Below, in pieces: positions 9,168 through 15,935 of a DNA stretch of 46,198 nt. The stretch lies in the NCBI GenBank assembly GCA_903919925.1, contig CAIXKO010000530.1, positions 1 through 46,198 of the forward strand. The letters are read 5' to 3'. The stretch comes from an uncultured Bacteroidota bacterium (lineage in GTDB: Bacteria > Bacteroidota > Bacteroidia > Bacteroidales > UBA12481). The first letter of the stretch is position 1. Every line of letters begins with the position of its first letter. Under the pieces are notes generated by a model. The model did no database searches. It was given only the letters and a program-made list of their open reading frames with translations, and had not been told where the DNA came from. The position numbers and the translations under genes were made by a program.

Positions 9168-9888
9168 GTCTGTTGGTTTTGATGCGTTTATCGAGATACC
9201 GGAGTACCGTGGATATCGGAAGGTTGGCGTACTCGGCTTCCTTTACGATGTCGTCCCCAACGATGGCATCATATACATCGATCCAGGAAGATTTCTCTTT
9301 TTTAGTCTGGTCCATGGCTGGCTCGAATACGTTCGGGTATTGTTCCACGAACCACTGACGAATCAGATAATAATTGAGGATAATGGCCTCTTGCTCATCA
9401 GCCGGGAGACCCGCAATGATTGCCGAATTGGGTTTGATATCGGCTTCCCGGAATACTCCAGTGCGGTAATAGCAGGATATGAATTTTGCTAAGTACTCTT
9501 TGTCGCCGGTGGCGGCGTATTTCTCGAAATAGGTTTCAGCGAAGATGAAGGTTCCGAATGTTTCGTCCTTTAGCCTGGGCTGTGGGCGTGAGAACTTACC
9601 GATCGCAGGGAGAATGAATTTGTAGTAGGGGTCATGTGTTTCCAGAAACCCCAGAAGATTGATAATGCAGAACTTTTGGTAAGCAGAAAGTCTTTTGACC
9701 AGTCTCTTTTTGATATTCAGCATCGATGCAATCAATTCATCATCCGTGATGGTCTCCTGCATGACCCAGACGGCTGCGATTAACTGCTTTGCAGATAATT
9801 CGCTCCAATTATCCGGATGCTGGCAATTCAGCTTCCGGGAATACCGGAGCCATCTAACGGGGCAATATTCCAATGCAATCGGAGTCAT
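9148..9888 (-). CDS. Hypothetical phage morphogenesis protein (246 aa)
   Basis: All-helical, soluble 246-aa protein (for example NWSELSAKQLIAAVWVMQE, LVKRLSAYQKFCIINLLGFL). It starts in an ATGA overlap with the DUF6712-like gene and overlaps the next gene by 20 bp. Proteins of this type occur upstream of the tape measure in Bacteroidota phages. One possibility is a tail-assembly chaperone, judged from position alone. I do not recognise a named domain. Confidence 0.55.
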   Translation of the reverse strand: MTPIALEYCPVRWLRYSRKLNCQHPDNWSELSAKQLIAAVWVMQETITDDELIASMLNIKKRLVKRLSAYQKFCIINLLGFLETHDPYYKFILPAIGKFSRPQPRLKDETFGTFIFAETYFEKYAATGDKEYLAKFISCYYRTGVFREADIKPNSAIIAGLPADEQEAIILNYYLIRQWFVEQYPNVFEPAMDQTKKEKSSWIDVYDAIVGDDIVKEAEYANLPISTVLRYLDKRIKTNRHEGKIR

Positions 9889-10892
9889 ACCCAGGTTGTG
9901 CTTTTGGTTTTGTTGTCACGGACAAATGGTGAGCCTCCCGGAGAAACGTACAAAGGGTAATCCGCTGCATTGGCGAACAGGAATCCTCTCAGCAGTTCAA
10001 GGTATTCATTGCCGGTTTTTTCGGATTTGGTTGCGAGCAGGTAATACTGTTGATCCGTTAATGGTGTGGAAACCGCGGAATTCAGCAAAGTGGATGCCTG
10101 AGATTCAAAGAAAAGGCCCTTGTCGGTGACATTTATTCCAAGCTGAAAGGATGCCCGGCTTACGGCCAGGTAAGCCAGTGGCCGCTGGATATGTGGAATG
10201 AGGGCAAGGATACTGGCATCCGGAGAATCTTTTATGATTTCGGATTTAACCAGGTTGTACAATTTGGTTCCCAGCAGGGCCCCAATGTCGAAATCTTCCA
10301 CCTGGGTAATAAACCGGCAGAGTTTCAAAAACACCAGCCGGGAGCCGTTGATATCAAATATGGCATCGAAGGTAAACGTATCGGGAATGATCGACTTTCT
10401 GCGGAGCGTATAATTGGGACTCGATTTGAACATTTCGAATACATCGATATGCGATTCTATGTATCGGAGCATCGTATCCAGTGCATTAAATCCATTATTC
10501 CGGAACCCGGATTTGACGGCATCCTCCTGGTACTTGTACAAACCTTTTTCGGTATCTGATTCCTGCCGGTGAAATCCGGCATCGTTCATTGTGGTATTGA
10601 TAAAATCAAAACCGGTATAGTAGGTCAGGTTGATCAGTGCACGCTGAGCATACTCGATCAGTGTATCAAACAGGGTTTTGTTACCGGTGGTAACTCCTGT
10701 TGGTAAGGTTGCTGGTGTGGTATAATAGGCAAGTATCTGTTCGTACAGTTCTTCTCCCAGCAAAGGGATGATGTAACTGACTTCAGAGCTTTGGATAAAT
10801 GCCGAAATATTCCCGAATGAAGTTGCAGCGCTTACCGGAACATACTTCCGGATTTCCTCCATTTTCGCGTTCAGTGTTGATTTGAAAAGCAT
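9885..10892 (-). CDS. DUF6712-like phage protein (335 aa)
   Basis: The N-terminal signature (EEIRKYVPVSAATSFGNISA, then IIPLLGEELYEQILAYY) is what I associate with the DUF6712 family of Bacteroidota prophages, a group of unknown function usually next to portal or head-tail genes. The protein is mainly helical with no signal or membrane segment. It lies one base after the portal-like gene and overlaps the following gene by four bases. A head-tail adaptor or connector role is plausible given the location, but is not demonstrated. Confidence 0.65.
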   Translation of the reverse strand: MLFKSTLNAKMEEIRKYVPVSAATSFGNISAFIQSSEVSYIIPLLGEELYEQILAYYTTPATLPTGVTTGNKTLFDTLIEYAQRALINLTYYTGFDFINTTMNDAGFHRQESDTEKGLYKYQEDAVKSGFRNNGFNALDTMLRYIESHIDVFEMFKSSPNYTLRRKSIIPDTFTFDAIFDINGSRLVFLKLCRFITQVEDFDIGALLGTKLYNLVKSEIIKDSPDASILALIPHIQRPLAYLAVSRASFQLGINVTDKGLFFESQASTLLNSAVSTPLTDQQYYLLATKSEKTGNEYLELLRGFLFANAADYPLYVSPGGSPFVRDNKTKSTTWV

Positions 10893-10893
10893 G

Positions 10894-12234
10894 TCAGTTG
10901 ATTTGTTTCTGGGTACCGGCGCCGGTATCCAGGGTAGTTAAAATGGTGTTCCGGAACCGGAGCTGAACGTCTTTCACCCCGTTGAATCCTAGATAGGCTT
11001 CTATCGGATCCAGTATGTTCTGCCGATCAAGCCAGGCGTTAGCTATGTTGACTAGGAAAGCTTCACGGATATTCGAACCTCCCTGGTTCCCGGCATATGT
11101 TCCCCCGGGCATCCCGGCACCGAGTACATTGGGATTGATCATCAGGGAAAAGAGGATTTCGGAGTTCGCAGCAGCGCTGGTGATCAGTTTATCACCCTCT
11201 TTGTACTTATTATCCAGCGGCTCGATATACCACATTTCCTCCGGTTTCCCGGATGCATTGGCTGCATAGTGGCTGAAGATTGCCTTATTGGCGTTGGCCG
11301 TACCGGTGAGCGATCCTTCGATTTCGTCCATGTCCTTTTGGATCAATGCCATCCGGGCCACCTCATCTTTGTGCTGAGATTTTGGGTACCGCTTATCCCA
11401 ATAGGCATAAGGTATTTTAATGTGCCAGAGCCAGGAGATTTGGTTGGAATACGCTCGTTTCAGGAAGATAGGGACCTGGTTGGCAATGTCGATCCATCCG
11501 GCACGGTATGCGGAATACCAGGCAGGAAGGGGATAATAATCCTCGTTTCCCCATTCATCCCGGATCAGGTAAACAAAGGATTTATTGGCTGTTTTCCCGG
11601 CTATCCTCCGGGAGATCAAGTCTGATTCCGGATCGTAATTATCCAGGATCGGTAATGTTTTGAAAGTTTCGGCCGGTGGATCCGGCCAGTTGCCATGGAT
11701 TATGCAATTCTTTATCGATCCTCCCTGTGCCTGGGTGAGCCTGCAATGTTGCGCGCTAATGGTATTGATCCCCACGATCTGGGAGCCGTCGGCATTGGCT
11801 ATGAGTTCCGCGAAAGAAATTCCCAGTTTGAAGTAATCCCGCAGGGCGTTGGCCATGTAGCGACGAACTATCCTTCCTTCCAGGAATGAGGTAATTTTCG
11901 GGTCGTTTATCACTTCGAGGATCTCGTCACCCTTGTCATTGTAACCAGTAACTCTCACCGGGAAAATCCCTTGTCCCATGGTAAAGTTCCTGATGTACTT
12001 TAAGCCGGTGTTCAGTACACCGGTGCGACCGATGATATCCATCGCCTGAATAGGAAAATCGTTCCCCGATCCCCAGGGGCTGACGGTATATTGGTTGAAT
12101 ATTTCGGTGGAATCAAGTTCCTCAACCGGCTTTACCGGTTTCACTTCCTCAGGAGCACCGGTGGTGGTTGCGAAAAACGTCTTACCATAAGCCATCAGCG
12201 GATCGCCTTGCTTATTCCAAAGGATTTTGGCCAT
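10894..12234 (-). CDS. Phage portal-like protein (446 aa)
   Basis: Probable portal, the dodecameric ring through which DNA enters and leaves the capsid. Supporting features are an N-terminal helical region (LNTGLKYIRNFTMGQGI), a central segment with LRDYFKLGISFAELI and NADGSQIVGINTI, and a late segment (SLMINPNVLGAGMPGGTYAG, then SNIREAFLVNIANAWLD). The last mimics the portal-family 'llG ... n..ea..F' stretch before the C-terminal helices. The length of 446 aa fits portals. It shares one base with the upstream 92-aa gene. A portal without neighbouring terminase or capsid genes is unusual and is listed as a finding. Confidence 0.6.
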   Translation of the reverse strand: MAKILWNKQGDPLMAYGKTFFATTTGAPEEVKPVKPVEELDSTEIFNQYTVSPWGSGNDFPIQAMDIIGRTGVLNTGLKYIRNFTMGQGIFPVRVTGYNDKGDEILEVINDPKITSFLEGRIVRRYMANALRDYFKLGISFAELIANADGSQIVGINTISAQHCRLTQAQGGSIKNCIIHGNWPDPPAETFKTLPILDNYDPESDLISRRIAGKTANKSFVYLIRDEWGNEDYYPLPAWYSAYRAGWIDIANQVPIFLKRAYSNQISWLWHIKIPYAYWDKRYPKSQHKDEVARMALIQKDMDEIEGSLTGTANANKAIFSHYAANASGKPEEMWYIEPLDNKYKEGDKLITSAAANSEILFSLMINPNVLGAGMPGGTYAGNQGGSNIREAFLVNIANAWLDRQNILDPIEAYLGFNGVKDVQLRFRNTILTTLDTGAGTQKQIN

Positions 12235-12512
12235 TACAGTATTACCTCCAGGGAGTTATGTTCCAGAATATTGTCGATGCAGACCGGATAAACATGGCCG
12301 ATCTTATTGCCGCTGGAATCAATGGGAAGAATTCCCCTTAACCGGTTTGCGGATAAGGAATATGGCAATCCGGTTGATACGGCCCGGGGTACAAAAACCC
12401 TTTCTCCATCTTTTTTAATGAATATCATACTGAATGATACCTGGTCACCGGAGGGGGTTTCCTTGATATCGAGGGCTTTCAGCATTAAGTTCCTTCTGAT
12501 CTTCGCAGCCAT
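12234..12512 (-). CDS. Small phage protein (92 aa), first visible gene of the operon
   Basis: Beta-rich 92-aa protein starting MAAKIRRNLMLKALDIKETP with a middle (QVSFSMIFIKKDGERVFV) that looks like a small barrel or SH3-type fold. Its stop overlaps the portal-like start (TAATG). It is the most upstream phage gene in the window; nothing phage-like can be recognised beyond its start codon. The function is unknown; a small head-tail or capsid-stabilising protein would fit the position. Confidence 0.55.
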   Translation of the reverse strand: MAAKIRRNLMLKALDIKETPSGDQVSFSMIFIKKDGERVFVPRAVSTGLPYSLSANRLRGILPIDSSGNKIGHVYPVCIDNILEHNSLEVIL

Positions 12513-12927
12513 ATTGAATGATTTGCTGCCAAGATATTGGGAGGGATGGCTAGAAAAAAGGACACAAAAACAGCGGTTTATTTGTTACCGGTGAGGTTAC
12601 AGTCATAGAAGCAGATGCAGAACCGACCGACTTTGGTCTTGGTAATCTTGTTGCAAATGCAATGGCTATCTTAAAACTTTATGTTTCTATATCTCAGTGG
12701 CAATCTCAGTGGCAATTTCAAAAACCTTTTTATCAGTTGATTATAAAAATCCTCTGTCTAATTCTTACCTTTCTCTATTTTATTAAGTTGGTCAGAAAAT
12801 ACTTCCTTCACTGGAATGATAAGGAGCATAGCCTATAATGAACAATAACAAATCAAGATTATCTCATTAAAAGTCGAATCAATTCAATCTTTAATATATT
12901 AATGAAGATCTTAATGATTCAATCCAA
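12513..12927. other. A/T-rich junction after the phage operon; no firmly supported gene
   Basis: This 415-bp stretch separates the phage genes from the peptide cassette and changes visibly in composition from phage-like to A/T-rich. It holds one possible small plus-strand ORF (12662-12838, listed separately). A reading frame without stops also continues upstream of that ATG to about 12554, so the ORF may be the tail of a once longer gene. No terminase, integrase, att-like repeat or tRNA is recognisable. The breakpoint between phage and host DNA probably lies here. Confidence 0.4.
12662..12838 (+). CDS. Possible small membrane protein or gene remnant (58 aa)
   Basis: Not in the ORF track. From ATG 12662 the frame reads MAILKLYVSISQWQSQWQFQ and then one hydrophobic segment (LIIKILCLILTFLYFIKLV), ending in a charged tail at TAA 12838. 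The same frame is open upstream to 12554 without an ATG, encoding an acidic stretch (TVIEADAEPTDFGLGNLV). This could therefore be the 3' end of a truncated gene rather than a complete small one. It contains a perfect in-frame 12-bp tandem duplication (atctcagtggca, 12691-12714) giving SQWQ twice. No homologue is recognised. Confidence 0.3.
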   Translation: MAILKLYVSISQWQSQWQFQKPFYQLIIKILCLILTFLYFIKLVRKYFLHWNDKEHSL

Positions 12928-13533
12928 TTAGTAAAACCACCTCTTTTCAATTGTTAATAAGAAGCTCTCAGTCAAATCGTTAAGGGACTCATCACAAAAA
13001 TAGTTGAAAAGAACGGTTCCTTCCTTGTTTATGAATAAATATTGCGGGATATGAGGCATATCTGTATTTATTCCAATTTTAAGATCGATTAAATTTAAAT
13101 AATTTGAACTAAAACCATAAGAATTTAAAAAAACTGAAGCAGCTCGTTGGCTCCGATACCCAATAATAAATTTGAAATTTTTATTATTTACTATCCTGGG
13201 ATGATTTTGGAGAATTTTAAATTGGTTTTGAACACATGAGGCACAGGCTGTTTCATTGAAATACAGAAAAAAAAGGTACTCGTGATCGGATAACAATTCC
13301 TTGAAATTTGTTGTAACTCCTTTATGATTTCTGAGTAATAAATCTAAATTAACTGTATCACAAAAATTCGTTATAGAATTAGTAACCATCAATTTTAGAA
13401 AATTATTCGAATGCACTAACTCTTGCTTATAAACGTTTGAATCTTCTTTACTCTCTGAAGGGGCTACCTTTTTCTTGCATGCGCAACAAGTGAAATATAT
13501 CACTACGATAATTAGAACAGATACGTGCTTCAT
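12928..13533 (-). CDS. Redoxin-like lipoprotein with CxxC motif (201 aa)
   Basis: Secreted, probably lipid-anchored thioredoxin-fold protein. The N-terminus is a signal sequence (MKHVSVLIIVVIYFTC) ending in a Cys-rich lipobox region (FTCCAC) followed by KKK. The fold core is visible: a strand LFFLYFNETACASC carrying CASC at residues 97-100, a helix, IIGYRS, and a late IPQYLFINKEGTVLF that matches the cis-Pro strand and FxxxxGxVL turn of TlpA/redoxin proteins. It is the last gene of a minus-strand cassette with two cysteine-rich peptides and a beta-propeller lipoprotein. A paralogue with CxxC at the same position (98-101) and a similar basic-aromatic C-terminus lies at 43543-44142 in the second cassette. 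A thiol-disulfide role on the peptides is an inference. Confidence 0.7.
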   Translation of the reverse strand: MKHVSVLIIVVIYFTCCACKKKVAPSESKEDSNVYKQELVHSNNFLKLMVTNSITNFCDTVNLDLLLRNHKGVTTNFKELLSDHEYLFFLYFNETACASCVQNQFKILQNHPRIVNNKNFKFIIGYRSQRAASVFLNSYGFSSNYLNLIDLKIGINTDMPHIPQYLFINKEGTVLFNYFCDESLNDLTESFLLTIEKRWFY

Positions 13534-13720
13534 ATTATATACTAAAGAATTCGGAAATAAATCAATCCTTTGATAATCAAGAAATAAGTTTCTAGAGAAT
13601 CAGTATTTCATTGAATAGATACATCACAGAACTCCAGAACTAAATTGGAGAGCGCTTAACCACAAGGATCTCTAATATTTATCCACTCCAAATTGGTATT
13701 CATTGGACTAGTTGTAGGGT

Positions 13721-13987
13721 TCAAGGATTAACCCGATGGCATTCATTGATTCCAAGGTCAAGACATTGAAACTGATTGCAGTATTGATTTCCGGGATTGC
13801 AATACTGTACCGTTCCACAATAAGTAGTTCCAGAATAGCATACTGATCCAAATGAAAGCGCATAAATTGGACTTGGCTCCATTGGAATTTGAACAAAACA
13901 ATTTGGACAATTGGTTGATGACTCAGCACGATTAACATTTATGTTGAGCAAAAACAAAACCAAAATGCCGAGAATAATGGACTTCAT
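13721..13987 (-). CDS. Eight-cysteine secreted peptide precursor (88 aa)
   Basis: The track starts this ORF at 14056, but the signal sequence begins at the internal ATG 13987 (MKSIILGILVLFLLNINVN), which I take as the true start. Cleavage probably falls near NRAES, leaving a mature peptide of about 68 residues with eight cysteines. The pattern is C-x2-C...C-x6-C-x5-C-x6-C-x4-C-x7-C, including VCYSGTTYCGTVQYCNPG. The neighbour at 14235-14516 is a clear paralogue with the same eight cysteines. Size, leader and context next to a beta-propeller lipoprotein resemble NVEALA-family peptides of Bacteroidetes, but no NVEALA motif is present. Function unknown. Confidence 0.65.
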   Translation of the reverse strand: MKSIILGILVLFLLNINVNRAESSTNCPNCFVQIPMEPSPIYALSFGSVCYSGTTYCGTVQYCNPGNQYCNQFQCLDLGINECHRVNP

Positions 13988-14234
13988 ATTTTGAGTATTT
14001 AAATAAAATAAGTGCAATAAAATTGTAAAAAAAATAATTCTAACCAAGCGATTCAAACAAATTGTTTCTTAATTATAGTAAAAACTAAGCAACATAAACT
14101 TAGGCAGCAACTGGTGGCAGTAAATCGGCCCTATGCCAAAACAAAAACAATTTGTTAAACCATTACCATTCATCCAACGAAATAAATACTCCAATTAGGT
14201 GATCCCAATGAGAACCCAAATTAGAATAAAACTT

Positions 14235-14516
14235 TCATTTTGCAGGATTTGCTGCAGAACAACCGGGCCAGGTAGTTCGGCATGAAAATTCATTGCAAGG
14301 AGTGGATCCTGGATCGCACTTCTGAACTGTACCACAGTAAACAAGACCTGCATAACAGAGACTTCCCCATTTCAAATCATATAAGTTACCTGGAGGCAAA
14401 CTTGATTGTGAGAAACAGAAAGAACAGGAAGATTCTTCAGCTACCGAAGTAGTCTGGAACACAAAACTTGCCAATGTCATTGTAAACACCAGCAGGAAAC
14501 CTTTAAGTTTTTTCAT
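14235..14516 (-). CDS. Eight-cysteine secreted peptide precursor, paralogue (93 aa)
   Basis: Signal peptide MKKLKGFLLVFTMTLASFVF, with likely cleavage near SVAEES, then a mature peptide of about 65 residues. Cysteine spacing C-x2-C...C-x6-C-x5-C-x6-C-x4-C-x6-C matches the neighbouring peptide, and the segment LCYAGLVYCGTVQKCDPG is nearly the same as its counterpart. Four disulfides are possible outside the cytoplasm. It lies 48 bp downstream of the propeller lipoprotein gene, in the same orientation, so it is probably co-transcribed. It may be a structural or signalling peptide displayed on or released from the cell; no enzymatic motif is seen. Confidence 0.7.
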   Translation of the reverse strand: MKKLKGFLLVFTMTLASFVFQTTSVAEESSCSFCFSQSSLPPGNLYDLKWGSLCYAGLVYCGTVQKCDPGSTPCNEFSCRTTWPGCSAANPAK

Positions 14517-14564
14517 ACTTGTAATTTTTAAAAAGTTAATAATAAAACAATTTTACAAAAAAAG

Positions 14565-15761
14565 CTATTTTAGGGTCACAATTGTAATCATGGGGTTATC
14601 ATTAATGTCAATTTTTAATAGTAAATTTTCCAATACCTTCGCGGAATTTAGATCTTTTATTGGAATTTTTGACAGGTAACCTTCACTTTTTAGTTGTTTT
14701 AGAGTGCTTGTTTCTATGACTTGATAGAGCTTACCGTCGTAGAACCCATTAGGAAAGAATGGAAACCCACCATCCAAATCATTAATATAGCCAGGTTCAT
14801 ATTGTGTTATAGGAAGTTTGTAACACTGGGAGGATTCCTTATTATAAATCATGTAGTGTCTTTTACCTCCATAAACCGCCTTAATGAAAAATTGAGTAGG
14901 CGATTCAATAAATCCATAAACATATAGATCTCCGTTTTTGGGATTTAGGGCTAGAACTTTTTGAATGTTTTCCGTTTCACTTTTTGACGTTTGTCTGTCC
15001 TTTAAATACCACCGAGGAATAAGTTTATTATCTTTGGTAACACCATAAATCGTGTCGCAGTATTTTTCCCAGAAACATAAAGTATCATAATAAAAGTAAT
15101 CTGTTGGATGAGCCTGTGGAACAGTTTCAGTTAGTATTTTCAAATTGCGTTTAAGAAATTTTTGCGAAATTTGGCCGTCAAATTTCATTTTACCAAATGT
15201 GAAATTATCAAATCTTAAATTTGAAGGATAAGGAAAAATTAGAGCAAAATTCTCTTTATTCCAATAATCTACAATTCCAGGTATGAACTGTAGTTTTAGT
15301 GATTTAACAAATTCCCCCTCAATCGAAAATTTTTTAATATAACCATTATAAGTTGTAATGTAAATAAACTTTTCCTCTTCATCAAAATCAATGCAGTGTA
15401 TCTTGTTATACTCTAATGGGCCGTTGCCTTTGTTAGAAATTCTACGAATAAATTTGCCGTTAATGTCAAAAAGAAATAGTAAGTCCTGCATGTTGTCCTT
15501 GATAATTATAAATTTCTTTCCAATTTTAATTTGATCTATTTGCGAAATGTAAGAGGCAGGGCCAGATTCCAATTTTATGTAATCAATTTTACTTGCTATC
15601 GCACTGAGATATAGATTTTCAGTTCGATTTAAGTCACCAGTGAGGTCAATAGTTCTAATAGTATTCACTTTGTGCTTGGAGCAGCTGCAAATACTTGTAA
15701 CTAGAATACACAAAAACAAAATACTTAAACTCCGTTGTTTTAATCTTCCTGTTGTTTTCAT
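14565..15761 (-). CDS. 6-bladed beta-propeller lipoprotein, cassette A (about 398 aa)
   Basis: Signal peptide and lipobox indicate the start at ATG 15761 (MKTTGRLKQRSLSILFLCIL, then SICSC) rather than the track start at 15812. The body is the Bacteroidetes 6-bladed beta-propeller type: an N-terminal segment ending in KIDYIKLES, the blade motif LFDINGKFIRRISNKGNGPLEY, an NDLDGGFPF motif near the C-terminus, and the terminal DINDNPMITIVTLK. The protein is expected on the periplasmic or outer face. It heads the peptide/redoxin cassette and is divergent from the RND operon, with which it shares an upstream region holding palindromes. The ligand is unknown; the adjacent cysteine-rich peptides are the obvious candidates. 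Confidence 0.8.
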   Translation of the reverse strand: MKTTGRLKQRSLSILFLCILVTSICSCSKHKVNTIRTIDLTGDLNRTENLYLSAIASKIDYIKLESGPASYISQIDQIKIGKKFIIIKDNMQDLLFLFDINGKFIRRISNKGNGPLEYNKIHCIDFDEEEKFIYITTYNGYIKKFSIEGEFVKSLKLQFIPGIVDYWNKENFALIFPYPSNLRFDNFTFGKMKFDGQISQKFLKRNLKILTETVPQAHPTDYFYYDTLCFWEKYCDTIYGVTKDNKLIPRWYLKDRQTSKSETENIQKVLALNPKNGDLYVYGFIESPTQFFIKAVYGGKRHYMIYNKESSQCYKLPITQYEPGYINDLDGGFPFFPNGFYDGKLYQVIETSTLKQLKSEGYLSKIPIKDLNSAKVLENLLLKIDINDNPMITIVTLK

Positions 15762-15841
15762 AGAACTTGGTTGCAAACACATATTGTCATATTCCATCAG
15801 TATTTTAAACAAATTTAATGATTGTCGTTCATCCTACCTCT

Positions 15842-15894
15842 ACAAATTTGTCATTATTTTTATTAAAAGATATCAAGACAAATTTGTTCTTGAT
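15842..15894. promoter_or_regulatory. Twin palindromes in divergent promoter region, candidate operators
   Basis: The perfect 10-bp palindrome acaaatttgt occurs at 15842-15851 and again at 15878-15887, with starts 36 bp apart. The second copy is embedded in a larger near-palindrome, atcaag...cttgat (15872-15894). They lie in the 174-bp gap between the divergent propeller lipoprotein and RND genes, about 50-95 bp before the RND start. Two identical dyads in a shared promoter region suggest a dimeric regulator binding site. The regulator is not identified. Confidence 0.45.
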
Positions 15895-15935
15895 GATTCT
15901 ATGTAATTTTGATAGAATTGTAAGTTAATTTGAAT

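Noticed and set aside
13708-13938. 76-aa ORF over the first cysteine-rich peptide
   Set aside because: It is a shadow in another frame of the peptide gene, which has a clear signal sequence and a paralogue.
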